This document shows, one piece after another, positions 1 to 10,500 of a stretch of 64,000 nucleotides of DNA (its first letter is position 1; each line of letters opens with the position of its first letter). Source of the stretch: Bacteroidota bacterium (GTDB lineage: Bacteria; Bacteroidota; Bacteroidia; B-17B0; Aurantibacillaceae); contig JACCXH010000044.1 of NCBI GenBank assembly GCA_013697245.1, positions 62,001-126,000 on the forward strand. The letters run 5' to 3'. The notes under the pieces were generated by a model. That model made no database searches. It was not told the origin of the DNA and was given only the letters and a program-made list of their open reading frames with translations. Position numbers and translations under genes: made by a program.

Positions 1-81
1 AACAACATCTTCAAATTTGAGTTCCATTTTACAGATGGATGTAGATACATTTGTTTTAGTTCCGGAGTTTCGATCGAGCAT
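1..81 (-). CDS. Possible partial gene at the window edge (N-terminal 27 codons)
   Basis: An open frame starts at an ATG (81-79, minus strand) and runs without a stop to base 1, giving MLDRNSGTKTNV followed by 15 more residues. It lies downstream of the cyclase gene on the same strand, after a 75-base gap. I recognise no domain, and 27 codons without a stop can occur by chance. It is listed only because the strand and spacing fit the next gene of a minus-strand series. Confidence 0.3.
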   Translation of the reverse strand, partial: MLDRNSGTKTNVSTSICKMELKFEDVV

Positions 82-156
82 TGTTAAAAATAATATAATT
101 CTTATTTAAAGCAAAGCTTATTACGGAAAATCTAGAAAAAAATCAGGATAATTTTA

Positions 157-909
157 TCAAACAACCTTATACAAAACCGGCTTACTAGGACTGGCATCAT
201 TTTCAAAAGGAGCTATTTGTAAATTTAAAATGTAAGTGCCATCATCTACTTCGTTAGGAACGTAAATAAATTCGGTAATGGTCTTGTGTAATTGCGTATT
301 GTTTGGGTAATTCCAAAAAGTATGATGCGCTTCCAGCTTGCCGCCGTCTTGCTCTTTATCGATGCTTGGCATATCGATCAATAAATGCATGACGCCCAAT
401 TCATTTAAAAATTCAATTGCCTCTTTTAAAACATAAGGCGGATTGGTGTTGCTGTAATGCGCGCTCAATTTATTTAAACCATTGCCTAAGGTTCTAATAA
501 CAAGGGCTTCAGGCTTTCCACTATTCTTTAATAATGTTTCAAGAGCTTTGCGTGTAATAACATAATCCCCATTTTCTAATTGTTCCGGAAGAATAGTTAC
601 AACCTCAGCAACAAACATAAAACGGTCTAAATTTTTATTGATGGTATAAAACTCTTTACTAATATGGCCTACGCATTCTGTATGCGTACCGTTACCATGC
701 GGATTAAATGTAATGTTCCTGAAATTTACGCTTCCTCCTTTATTTACATCCCCTACCCAATCGCCCATAACAACAGTCTCTAATTTCATTGGCTGCACAT
801 ACCAGGCACTGGCGCAATCCTGGCCGGTATGTAAAGGAATGGAAATATTTATCGGCTTAAAAAAATCGATCCTGTATTCTTTTCCTCTATGAAAGATTGT
901 TGCTATCAT
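157..909 (-). CDS. Cyclase family protein (metal-dependent hydrolase related to kynurenine formamidase)
   Basis: This 250-residue protein belongs to the cyclase/arylformamidase family (PF04199), cytosolic hydrolases that bind a divalent metal through a GTHxD-type motif. The motif is seen at residues 71-82 as HGNGTHTECVGH, with H71, H76 and H82 in place and Glu78 where most members have Asp. The length fits the family and no signal peptide is seen. Family members open N-formylkynurenine or other amide or lactone bonds. A tryptophan 2,3-dioxygenase lies 26 kb away in this window, so a kynurenine role is possible, but the two genes are not linked and the motif is not that of classical KynB. The substrate is therefore left open. 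The ATG at 909 is the natural start. Confidence 0.8.
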   Translation of the reverse strand: MIATIFHRGKEYRIDFFKPINISIPLHTGQDCASAWYVQPMKLETVVMGDWVGDVNKGGSVNFRNITFNPHGNGTHTECVGHISKEFYTINKNLDRFMFVAEVVTILPEQLENGDYVITRKALETLLKNSGKPEALVIRTLGNGLNKLSAHYSNTNPPYVLKEAIEFLNELGVMHLLIDMPSIDKEQDGGKLEAHHTFWNYPNNTQLHKTITEFIYVPNEVDDGTYILNLQIAPFENDASPSKPVLYKVV

Positions 910-949
910 ACCTTAATTTAAAATTTTCGATTTAATTATTTACAAGTTT

Positions 950-1035
950 AAGCCACGAATTTCACTAATTCCACAAAACTATTTTTTCAAATTATTTTTC
1001 TATTAATTGAACCTGCCTGCGGCAGATTATTAATT
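950..1035. repeat. Degenerate intergenic repeat of the CACGAATTTCACTAATT type
   Basis: The gap between thyA and the cyclase gene holds CACGAATTTCACTAATT followed, after a T-rich stretch and a GC-rich palindromic core (CTGCCTGCGGCAG), by AATTACACTAATTAA. Such short cac-gaatt/actaatt phrases are common in intergenic DNA of environmental Bacteroidota. No open frame is seen. The function is unknown and the copy looks decayed. Confidence 0.4.
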
Positions 1036-1042
1036 ACACTAA

Positions 1043-1837
1043 TTAAACTGCTACTGCTGCTTTAATATGCGGATGCGGATCATAATTCTCTAAAGTAAAA
1101 TCTTCGAATTTAAAATCAAAAATAGATCTGACATCCGGGTTTATCTTCATTATTGGTAATGGTCTTAGATCTCTTGATAGCTGCAGTTTAGTTTGCTCAA
1201 TATGGTTAGAGTATAAATGCGCATCTCCTAAAGTATGAATGAAATCGCCTACTTTTAAATTACACACTTGTGCTACCATCATGGTTAATAATGCATAAGA
1301 TGCAATATTAAATGGCACGCCTAAAAAAATATCAGCACTGCGTTGATATAATTGACAACTTAATTTTCCATCAGCCACATAAAATTGAAAGAAGGCATGG
1401 CATGGTGGTAATTTCATGTTATTGATATCTGCTACATTCCAGGCGCTAACAATTAAACGTCTTGAATCCGGATTTTTTTTGATCATGTCAATTACCTGTG
1501 TTATCTGGTCGATGTGCCCACCATTTGGTGTAGGCCAATTGCGCCATTGGTAGCCGTATACCGGACCAAGATTTCCTTTTTCATCTGCCCAATCATCCCA
1601 AATACTTACACCATTATCTTTTAAATATTTAATATTAGTGTCACCTTTTAAGAACCACAGTAATTCGTGAATAATACTTTTTGTATGTAATTTTTTAGTG
1701 GTGCATAAGGGAAAACCATCCTGTAAATTAAAACGCATCTGGTAACCAAAAACACTAACTGTACCGGTTCCGGTGCGGTCGGTTTTGGTGGCGCCAACAT
1801 TTAAAACATGTTGCATTAGATCGTGATACTGTTTCAT
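1043..1837 (-). CDS. thyA: Thymidylate synthase
   Basis: ThyA methylates dUMP to dTMP using 5,10-methylenetetrahydrofolate, in the cytosol. With the start at the ATG at 1837 the protein has 264 residues, the same length as the Escherichia coli enzyme, and begins [13 protein letters not shown] longer frame adds seven residues (to 1858) that the family lacks. Visible signatures are [16 protein letters not shown] near the N-terminus, the catalytic Cys146 in [12 protein letters not shown], and the dUMP-binding [17 protein letters not shown] segment. No dihydrofolate reductase gene follows; the next gene downstream is the cyclase. The identity is secure. Confidence 0.98.
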   Translation of the reverse strand: MKQYHDLMQHVLNVGATKTDRTGTGTVSVFGYQMRFNLQDGFPLCTTKKLHTKSIIHELLWFLKGDTNIKYLKDNGVSIWDDWADEKGNLGPVYGYQWRNWPTPNGGHIDQITQVIDMIKKNPDSRRLIVSAWNVADINNMKLPPCHAFFQFYVADGKLSCQLYQRSADIFLGVPFNIASYALLTMMVAQVCNLKVGDFIHTLGDAHLYSNHIEQTKLQLSRDLRPLPIMKINPDVRSIFDFKFEDFTLENYDPHPHIKAAVAV

Positions 1838-1864
1838 AATTCTATAAGTAAAATACAAAAATAA

Positions 1865-1894
1865 AAATCCCCCGGTTTAATAACAGGGGGATTT
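1865..1894 (-). terminator. Intrinsic terminator of the 1786-residue surface protein gene
   Basis: A 9-bp stem (1865-1873 with 1886-1894, core CCCCC/GGGGG) closes a 12-base loop. Read on the minus strand it is followed by a T-rich run. It lies 23 bases past the stop of the minus-strand gene ending at 1917. Confidence 0.8.
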
Positions 1895-1916
1895 ATAAAA
1901 AGTTTTTAGATTTTAA

Positions 1917-4900
1917 CTATCGTATGAGATTAACATGGCCAACGTACTCCTTATATCCCTCGCCATGGGCTCCCAGCACTTTTATCTTGTAAGTATAGGT
2001 GGAAGATTCAGCCTGTTTGCCTTTTATAGAGCCATCCCAGCCTTTACTGTAATCCCTTGTGAAGTAGATCTGGTTACCATCGCTTGCCCACAATTCCATA
2101 ATAAAATCATCTGTAGAAAAGCCAACCCCTTTTGGAATAAAAATATCATTTTTTCCATCACCATTCGGTGTAAATGAGTTTGGAATATATATAGCAATAT
2201 CATCTATCACTTCAACTAATTTAAATACGGTGTCTGAGCAACCCTGGTCGGTTACAGAGATCAACATAGTTGGGAATTTTCCTACTGCCGTATAGGTACG
2301 TTGCGGATACATCTCTATGGATGTTGAATCGTATCCACTTACGCCGGTACCGGTAAACATCCAGGTGCGCGAAACAATTGGTCCGTTTTGTGCTGTTGGG
2401 AAAAAAAGTATTTGATTACTTGTAACTGTTGGAAGTTCGGGCATATAATGAAAATCTGCTTTCGGACTTGGATGAACAACTATTGGATCTAAATACCGGA
2501 ACTTTCCTGCGCAACCATTCGTGCCAAGGGTTAAAATATTTAGTGTATAAGTTCCTGCAATTGGCAAACAATAGTAAAAACTATCTGCAACTATTGGGTC
2601 TATATTATTTCCAAAATCATAGCTAACAGAAACTGCTTCGGTTCCGAACTTTGAATTATAAAAGGCGCAGAATGGCTCACAGCCAATGGCATTGTCCAAT
2701 CGCAGATCCGGAAGCGGTGGTTGTTTTACATTAATTGTAAAAGTGTGTGCAATCGTGTAAGTAGGGCAAGCAATGTCGTATGCATATACATTGTAAATAA
2801 CGGTTCCAAATGGCGTTGCAGTTTGTAAACTACCTGTTGGTGAACTTAAGAAACTGGCAGGGTTCCATACGTAAGCGTAATTTGCGGTTCCTCCAACAGA
2901 ACCAACTTTAAGCTTTACACTGTCGCCTCTGCAAACGGTTGTATTAGTTGGTACTAATGAATATTGGATAGGGGAAGAAACGTTTACCTGAATAGATTGG
3001 GTAGTAGCACAAAAACCAATAAACGCCGTTAAACTGTAAGTCCCCGACATCGTTAAATTTACATTTGGAATAACCAAATTTTGAGTATTTGCAATTACAC
3101 CACTCGCATTTTGCCATGAATAAGAAGTTGCCCCAACAGGGCCGGAAATAGTTAAAACAGAATTATAACAAGCAAATTGTGTTGTAGGTAACGTGAATGA
3201 AATAACGGGATTAACGATCAAATTAACCGTGTTTGTATTATTACAGGTTAAAAAGCCATTGGTGTATTGTGTGGTGATAGTATAAATACCAGAAGCTGTT
3301 ACCGGTGTATTGTAAATCGTAGCATTAGCAACGGCTGCGGTGTAACTGCTTGGCCCTGTCCAAAAATAAGATACTGCCCCAATTGAATTAGCTTGCAGGA
3401 CATTTGTTTGTAATGCGCAGCCATTCATGATAGAATTAACTGTGATAGAATTTATTGTCACAACATTTATCTGGTTGGTACCGGTATTGGTACAGCTAAC
3501 CGAACCAATGGCAAATAAGGCGGTTGAAGTATACACACCGGCACCATTCGGCTGGATATTTACAATAGAAGTAGAAGCTAAATTAGAAGAAAAACTATTT
3601 GGTCCATTCCAAGCATAAGAAATTGCACCAACAGCACTGGTAGATAATATTGCAGTAGCACTTTGACAAATGTTTGCAGGAACAACAACATTTACTACAG
3701 GTGTGGCAACCACCGAAACGTTAGATACAGCAGCAGTAGTACAGGTTAAAATACCGTTGGTGAAAAATGCAGTTCCGGTATAATTACCGGCGCCGGTTGG
3801 TAAAACACCAATCACAGTAGCATTTTGAATAGCCGACGTATAAGCCCCTGGCCCATTCCAGGAGTAAGAAACAGCCGAAGCAGCATTAGCGGTTAAATTT
3901 ACATTTGCGCCTTCGCAAACAGTAAAATTTGTTGTTACGTTAACCGTATTTGTTCCAACCACATTTATCTGATTGGTTGTAGTTTTTGAACAGATTAAAG
4001 TTCCTATTGAAAATAATGCTGTTGTAGAATATACGCCTGCGCCAACTGTTTGAATGTTTGGAATATTCGGCGTGGCAATATTCGAGTTAAATCCATTTGG
4101 TCCCAACCACGAATAAGAAATTGCACCCGGTGCAGCTGCAGTAAAACTAGCGGTAGCATTCTGACATATGTTAGTAGGATATGTTACATTTATAGTTGGT
4201 GTAGCAACAACCGATACATTTGAAATCGCGCCTGTGGTGCATGTTAAAATGCCATTTGTAAAATAGGCTGTAGCAGAATAATTACCCGCACCGGCAGGAA
4301 GAATAGCTGCAACAGTTGGGTTTTGTAAAGCAGATGTATAAGCACCCGGCCCATTCCATGAATAAGATACGGCAGAAGTAGCGTTAGAAACTAAATTTAA
4401 ATTTGATCCTTCACAAATAGTATAAGTAGGAGCTACAGAAACAGTATTGGTTGTTATAACGCTAATCTGGTTAGTGCCTGTTGTTGTACAACTAACAGTT
4501 CCAATCGCAAAAGTAGCAGTTGAAGTATAAACACCTGAGGCAGCCGGTTGAATATTTATGATAGACGGAGAAGCAATATTTGAAGTAAAGGTATTTGGTC
4601 CAGCCCATGTAAAACCTATAGCGCCGGTCGCACTGGTTGTCATGTTTGCTGTGGCATTCTGACAAATATTTGCCGGAACAATAACACTAACCGTTGAAAT
4701 TGGAACAACAGATACATTGGAAACCGCAGCAGTTGTGCAGGTTAGAACGCCATTTGTAAAAAAGGCAGTAGCGGTATAATTTCCCGAACTTGTTGGAATA
4801 ATATTATTTATAGTTGGATTTTGAAACGCCGAAGTATAAACCGCCGGACCATTCCAGGAATAGGATACGGCTGAAACAGCACTCGAAGTCAAATTTAAAT

Positions 4901-7277
4901 TTGTGCCTTCACATAGAGTAAAGTTTGGCGTTACAGCAACTGTATTGGTTCCAACTACATTTATCTGATTTGTTCCTGTAGTGATACAACTCACTGTTCC
5001 AATAGCATAGGTAGCTGTTGTTGTGTAAATACCAGAACCGTTAGTTTGAATATTGGCAATAAACGGTGCGGCGATATTTGATGTAAAGAAATTTGGTCCA
5101 GACCAGGAATAAGATAATGGCAATGGCGAAGTTGTAGCGCTTAAATTGGCCGTACCATTCTGACAAATATTATTTGGAACTGCAACAGTTACAGGCGAGG
5201 TTGCCACAATGGATACATTTGAAACTGCACCTGTGGTACAAGTTAAAGTGCCGTTTGAAAAAAGAGCGGTCACACTATAATTTCCGGCATTTGCAGGAAC
5301 AAGAGCTGCCTGGGTAGGGTTTTGCAACGCTGAAGTATAACTGCCCGGCCCGGTCCATGAATACGAAACTGCCGGTGCTGCGCCTGACGTTAAATTTAAA
5401 GTAGAACCTTCGCACAATGTAAAACTAGGTGTTACGGCAACTGTATTAGTACCTACAACATTAATTTGATTTGTTCCTGTAGTTGTGCAACTCACACTTC
5501 CAATAGCATACGTAGCAGTAGTTGAGTAAATACCTGAAGCAATAGTTTGAATATTGACAATGGATGGATTTGAAAGATTGGATGTGAATGTATTTGGCCC
5601 GGACCAAAAGTAAGATAATGGCAAAGGGGATGTTGTTACGGTTAAATTAGCAGTTGCATTTTGACAAATATTATTTGGAACCGCAACTGTTACAGGCGAG
5701 GTTGCCACAATAGATACATTTGAAACAGCGCCCATAGTGCAGGTTATAGAACCGTTCGTGAAAAGTGCTGTCACAAAATAATTACCGGCATCAGCGGGTA
5801 ATATGCCATTGCGGGTTGGATTTTGCAAAGCTGAAGTATAGGTTCCAGGCCCTGTCCACGAATATGAAACCGCAGAAACAGCATTGGATGTTAAATTTAA
5901 ATTCGAGCCTTCACACAATGTAAAATTTGGTGTGATAGCAACGGTGTTAGTTGCCACAACATCTATCAACATGGTATTTGTTTTTGGACAAGCAATGCCA
6001 TTAAAATTAATATTTGAACTTACCGTATAGATCCCTGATGAAGTTGGTTGAATTGTATTGATGGTTGGATTTTGTAGCGCTGATGAATATGCACCAGGCC
6101 CAGTCCATGCATAAGCTGTTGCGGTTGGCATAGATGAAGTTAGATTAACCGTACCTCCCTGACAGGCATTGCTGCTTGTACTTACGGTAATAGAATTATT
6201 GGGTGCCACATTTACCACTGTTGTCTGTGTACCAGTGCATCCATTGGTATAATTGGCAATAACAGAAAATGTTCCAATGTTTGGTGTGGTAATGTTTGGA
6301 ATAGAAATAGATGTTGTTGCAAAAGTAGATGTTGGTGAGGCAGGTCCTGCAACGCTGAAAGAACCACTGCCTGTTGGATTAATTGTAAATGTTGCATTGC
6401 TGCCATAACAAAAATTTGTTGGCGTTGTAATTGAAATTGGAATAACCGGATTGATAGTTAAAGTAAATGTTGTTTGATCTGCAATTGGTGCACCCGAACT
6501 ATTTAACCCCTGCGCCTGAACTGTATAAACCTGATTAACTAATGAACTTACTGTGAATGATGGGCTACCTTGCACAACTGCACCAGGATACAAAGTATAT
6601 GTTCCCGAAGATGCATTCACGTAAGTGCCTGTGAAAACTGCTAACTGCCCCGGGCAGGCTGTAAGATTTGGGTATAATAAAGGATTACATGAAACGCCGG
6701 CGCTTCCTGTATTTGCAAATGAAACGTTAGTGTTTACACCACTTGGGTTGGTAATTAAAATAATATACTGTTGTCCTTGAACAACCGGAATTGAAGGTTG
6801 GAAATTACAAGGAGATCCGCCAAAAGGAACTGTTCCCATTCCTGTGCCACCTGCACCGGTGCAATTCCAATTACATGCCACTGGAGGTAATGTATTATTA
6901 AAAATATTAGTGCAGGCTGATGGTGAATACGGCCACATGATCCAATCATAATTTCCGGCTTGCGGAAAGGCCGAGCCAAATGCCCCAAAAGAAAACCCTA
7001 AGTTTCCGGATGATGTAATGTTGAGTAATAACCATTGTGGATTAGCAACGTTGGTAAACATACAACCTGCATTTACCGCCTGAGGATTACCAAAAGGGTT
7101 ACTAACATTTAAACCGGGAGTTAAACCTGTTCCAATACCCGCTGTAAAACTAAAAAGAGAATTCGTGCAAAGATTTTGTGCGTTATTACAAACAACAGCA
7201 TTCTGAGAATAAAAATTATTTTTAAAAACTGCGGTTAAAACAAGAATGATAAATATTTTAAAGAAGGTTCTATTCAT
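1917..7277 (-). CDS. Giant Ig-like repeat surface protein with T9SS type B sorting domain
   Basis: This 1786-residue exported protein has an N-terminal signal peptide ending about FKNNFYSQ (residue 25). A cysteine-containing region follows (about 30-290). Residues 440-1275 form five copies of a two-module Ig-like dyad. Module A carries CEGSxLNLTS and SYSWxGPGxYTSALQNP; module B carries NICQNATAN and NIQPxxSGVY. Further Ig/PKD-like domains lead to a gliding-motility-associated C-terminal domain (CHU_C, about the last 85 residues) with FTPNGDGKNDIF and GWDGSIKG. That domain routes proteins through the type IX secretion system to the cell surface. An adhesin-like or structural role is inference from the architecture. 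The two upstream genes are paralogues. Composition is rich in Thr, Ser, Asn and Ala with almost no charged residues in the repeats. Confidence 0.9.
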   Translation of the reverse strand: MNRTFFKIFIILVLTAVFKNNFYSQNAVVCNNAQNLCTNSLFSFTAGIGTGLTPGLNVSNPFGNPQAVNAGCMFTNVANPQWLLLNITSSGNLGFSFGAFGSAFPQAGNYDWIMWPYSPSACTNIFNNTLPPVACNWNCTGAGGTGMGTVPFGGSPCNFQPSIPVVQGQQYIILITNPSGVNTNVSFANTGSAGVSCNPLLYPNLTACPGQLAVFTGTYVNASSGTYTLYPGAVVQGSPSFTVSSLVNQVYTVQAQGLNSSGAPIADQTTFTLTINPVIPISITTPTNFCYGSNATFTINPTGSGSFSVAGPASPTSTFATTSISIPNITTPNIGTFSVIANYTNGCTGTQTTVVNVAPNNSITVSTSSNACQGGTVNLTSSMPTATAYAWTGPGAYSSALQNPTINTIQPTSSGIYTVSSNINFNGIACPKTNTMLIDVVATNTVAITPNFTLCEGSNLNLTSNAVSAVSYSWTGPGTYTSALQNPTRNGILPADAGNYFVTALFTNGSITCTMGAVSNVSIVATSPVTVAVPNNICQNATANLTVTTSPLPLSYFWSGPNTFTSNLSNPSIVNIQTIASGIYSTTATYAIGSVSCTTTGTNQINVVGTNTVAVTPSFTLCEGSTLNLTSGAAPAVSYSWTGPGSYTSALQNPTQAALVPANAGNYSVTALFSNGTLTCTTGAVSNVSIVATSPVTVAVPNNICQNGTANLSATTSPLPLSYSWSGPNFFTSNIAAPFIANIQTNGSGIYTTTATYAIGTVSCITTGTNQINVVGTNTVAVTPNFTLCEGTNLNLTSSAVSAVSYSWNGPAVYTSAFQNPTINNIIPTSSGNYTATAFFTNGVLTCTTAAVSNVSVVPISTVSVIVPANICQNATANMTTSATGAIGFTWAGPNTFTSNIASPSIINIQPAASGVYTSTATFAIGTVSCTTTGTNQISVITTNTVSVAPTYTICEGSNLNLVSNATSAVSYSWNGPGAYTSALQNPTVAAILPAGAGNYSATAYFTNGILTCTTGAISNVSVVATPTINVTYPTNICQNATASFTAAAPGAISYSWLGPNGFNSNIATPNIPNIQTVGAGVYSTTALFSIGTLICSKTTTNQINVVGTNTVNVTTNFTVCEGANVNLTANAASAVSYSWNGPGAYTSAIQNATVIGVLPTGAGNYTGTAFFTNGILTCTTAAVSNVSVVATPVVNVVVPANICQSATAILSTSAVGAISYAWNGPNSFSSNLASTSIVNIQPNGAGVYTSTALFAIGSVSCTNTGTNQINVVTINSITVNSIMNGCALQTNVLQANSIGAVSYFWTGPSSYTAAVANATIYNTPVTASGIYTITTQYTNGFLTCNNTNTVNLIVNPVISFTLPTTQFACYNSVLTISGPVGATSYSWQNASGVIANTQNLVIPNVNLTMSGTYSLTAFIGFCATTQSIQVNVSSPIQYSLVPTNTTVCRGDSVKLKVGSVGGTANYAYVWNPASFLSSPTGSLQTATPFGTVIYNVYAYDIACPTYTIAHTFTINVKQPPLPDLRLDNAIGCEPFCAFYNSKFGTEAVSVSYDFGNNIDPIVADSFYYCLPIAGTYTLNILTLGTNGCAGKFRYLDPIVVHPSPKADFHYMPELPTVTSNQILFFPTAQNGPIVSRTWMFTGTGVSGYDSTSIEMYPQRTYTAVGKFPTMLISVTDQGCSDTVFKLVEVIDDIAIYIPNSFTPNGDGKNDIFIPKGVGFSTDDFIMELWASDGNQIYFTRDYSKGWDGSIKGKQAESSTYTYKIKVLGAHGEGYKEYVGHVNLIR
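3455..5960 (-). repeat. Tandem coding repeat, five dyads of about 500 bp
   Basis: Within the surface protein gene, module A begins near 5950, 5450, 4948, 4450 and 3947 (phrase TNTV followed by an F/Y-T-x-CEG motif). A degenerate sixth start lies near 3455. The period is about 500 bp or roughly 166 residues. Each period holds one A and one B module of about 80 residues. The neighbouring paralogues hold one clear dyad each, so the array has expanded, or contracted in the others, by whole dyads. Confidence 0.85.
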
Positions 7278-7452
7278 TTAAAATTAAAACAATACAAACG
7301 ATATCTGGTTTTAAAAATTAAAAATTATTAGCAAAAAAATTACCAAACAAAGTTATGAATTATTCTGTGAAAGAGGCCTTTTTCCCTAAGCAAAACCTCG
7401 GTTTTACTCAATTACATAACCTAATCTGAAAGAATACCCTGGTCAGGGTATT

Positions 7453-7486
7453 AAAAAAAAATCCTCCTGTTTTTTGCAGGAGGATC
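7453..7486 (-). terminator. Intrinsic terminator of the 1233-residue surface protein gene
   Basis: A 9-bp stem (ATCCTCCTG, 7461-7469, with CAGGAGGAT, 7477-7485) closes a short loop and is followed on the minus strand by nine T residues. It ends the transcript of the gene whose stop is at 7509. Confidence 0.9.
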
Positions 7487-7508
7487 TCTTAATTAAAACT
7501 TCTTTTTA

Positions 7509-10500
7509 TTATTTCATTAAAGTAACATGACCTATATATTCTTTTTTGCCCTCGCCGTTTGCACCAACTGCATAGATCTTATAAATATAAACACCATCTT
7601 GCGCGGGTTGGCCTTTTACCGTGCCATCCCAACCTTTGGTCACATCTTTTGTTTGATACATGGAATGTCCCCAACGGTCAAATAATTCCATACTATAACC
7701 TGTTGCTTTTAGCCCAAGGCCTTTTATATTAAATATATCATTAAGCCCATCACCATTTGGTGTAAATGTATTTGGAATGAATACGTTAAAGTCTTCAATT
7801 ATATCGATGAATTTAACCACGCTATCAATACAACCTTTATCCGTTCTTTGAATTAACATCACAGGATATTTTCCCGGGTTTTCAAAAACACGTTGCGGAT
7901 GTTGTATGTTTGAAGTATCGTAACCATTAATTCCGGTTCCGCTAAACATCCAGTTAATACTGGTAATTGGACCATACTTGTACATTGGGTTAAATGTAAC
8001 CTGGTTATTGCTTGTTGTAACAACATCCGGATCCCAATTAAAATCTGAGTGTGGTTTTGGCCATACAATAATCGGTTCAGGATAGTCATAAACACCCCTG
8101 CAACCATTTTTACCAAGAGAAGATATTTTTAAATAATATGTACCCGGCTCATTAAGGCAATGATAGAAACTATCAGCTTGCATGATTTGTCCACCTCCAA
8201 AATCGTAGGTTGTAACCGCAGCCTGGTTTTGTGTTTTTGTATTAAAGAACAAACATAACGGTTCGCAACCTTTGTCTTTTTCTAATTGCAGATCCGGCAT
8301 TGGCGGTTGACCAACAGTTACAGTAAACGTATAGAAAACTGTGTAATTCGGACAAGCAATATCATAACCTGCAAGGTTGTAAACCGTTGTACCAATTGGG
8401 TGGCCGTATTGTACACTTCCTGTAGGCGATCCAAGGAAAACTCCAGGAGTCCATACGTAAGCGTAATTCTGACTTCCACCTGTAGATCCAACAATCAGCT
8501 TAACACTATCGCCCCTGCAAATAGTTTGGTTTGGCGGTGTTAAAGTGTATGCCAACGGTGTTAATACTTCTATCTGTATTTTTTGGCTTGTAATACAAGG
8601 TCCTAACTGAACATTTAAAGTGTACGTTCCCGATTGATTAGGCTGAATAGAAGGAATGGTAAGGTTTTGCGAGTTAGAGCTAAATCCTGTTGAACCGGTC
8701 CATGTATATGTTGTTGCTCCTGCAGGACCATTTACATTTAAAAGGCTATTGTAGCACATTTGCCTGTAAGCATCTAATGTAAAAGTTATTCTGGGATTTA
8801 CAGTAAGTTGAACAGTGTTATTATTATAACAAATAAGTGAACCGTTATTGTATGAAGTATAAACAGTATATATACCGGTTGCAGCCGGTGTTGCAAAATA
8901 AATAGATGGGCTTGGGCCATTTGCCGTAAATGTTGCCGGCCCGCTCCATGAGAATGTTACCGCCCCTTGTGAGCTGGAATTGAAGTAGGCATTGCTTGGT
9001 TCGCAAATACTAATTGTTGGTGTTACTATAACAGGATTAACCGGTACAACCGATATTTGATTTGAACCTGTGATGGTACAACTTACACTTCCAATTGCAA
9101 ACGTTGCTGTCGAAAAATAAGTTCCCGAACCGCTTGGCTGAATGTTTGGAATTGCTGTGGCCTGTAAATTAGAGCTAAAATTATTTGGCCCTATCCATGA
9201 ATAACTAATCGCACCAGGTGCTAAAGCACTAATATTTGCAGTTGCATATTGACAAAGATTAGTTGGCACTGTAACGTTAACCGGCGAAGTTGGCACAACT
9301 GATACATTTGTAACAGCATTTGAGGTACAAACCAAAGTGGTTACCGGACTTGTGAAATAAGCTGTAACACTATAATCTCCGGAATTTGCCGGCATTAAAT
9401 TAGGAATACTTGGATTTTGCAAAACTGAATTATATGCGGGTCCAGTCCATGAATAAGACACGGCTCCGGATGCACCCGATATTAAATTTAAATTTGCTCC
9501 TTGACAAAGCGTAAAACTTGGTGTAACTACTACAGGTGATACTGGAACAACGGCCATGTTTGTTGAACCTGAAGAGAAACAGACCCCGCCGTTTGTAAAT
9601 GTATTGGTTACAGTTACAGAATAAGTTCCGGAATCATTCGGCACAGGACTTGGGATCGCAGGGTTTTGTGTGCTTGAATTATATCCATTCGGACCAGTCC
9701 AACCGTAAGTTGTTGTTCCTGCAACGCTGCTGTTTACAGAGAGCGTAACCGGTGAGCCCTGGCAGACCGGACCATTATTACTAACTGTTGCAATTGTTGG
9801 TGTAGGGTTTACAATTACCTGCGTTGTTTGTGTGCCAACACAACCGGCAGTATTTGTAAATGAAACCGAATAAATAGTGGTAGCCATTGGATTGGCCGTA
9901 ACGTTTGGACCACTAATAGTATTTAAAGTTGCCGGCGGAGCCCAGGTATAAGTGGGTGCGCCATTAGCCGTTAAATTCGCGGCACTGCCGGTACAAATTG
10001 TACCACCTGTAATAGTTATTGGGTTTAAAGGTGTTGTTGTTACTGATACTACTGCGCTTCCGGTTTTGCAACCCAGATTATCCGCAACGTTCACAGTGTA
10101 TGTACCTGATAAAAGATTTGTTGCAACCGAAGTACTTTGTGCAGTTGGCGTCCAAGTATATGTGTAAGCAGGATTACCGCCTAAAACTGTAACGGTTGCA
10201 TTTGAAGTTGGACATGATGGTGTACTCGCGGCAGTTACTGTTAAGCAAGGACCAGTTTGATAATACATCCCACAAACATTAATTGCATAACAGTCTCCCG
10301 TGCTGGTAAGGCCATAATTTGCAGTTGTTTGTCCATTTACAGCAGGCGCGCCCGGTGCCTGAATATAATCCCATACCTTTTGTGAGGCTATCGGGTAAGT
10401 TGCATTATTAACCAAACTATTAAAACGAATATTTGGTGCTGAGATTTGTTGTAGATCGCCAACAACCATAAAATTTGAGGTACTTGTAGGATTACCGCAA

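Noticed and set aside
157-909. Naming the cyclase-family gene kynB
   Set aside because: The family is broad, the usual metal-binding Asp is Glu, and the dioxygenase gene is 26 kb away.
3455-5960. Regular repeats considered as a CRISPR array
   Set aside because: The period is about 500 bp and the repeats are coding; there is no short repeat-spacer pattern and no cas gene in the window.
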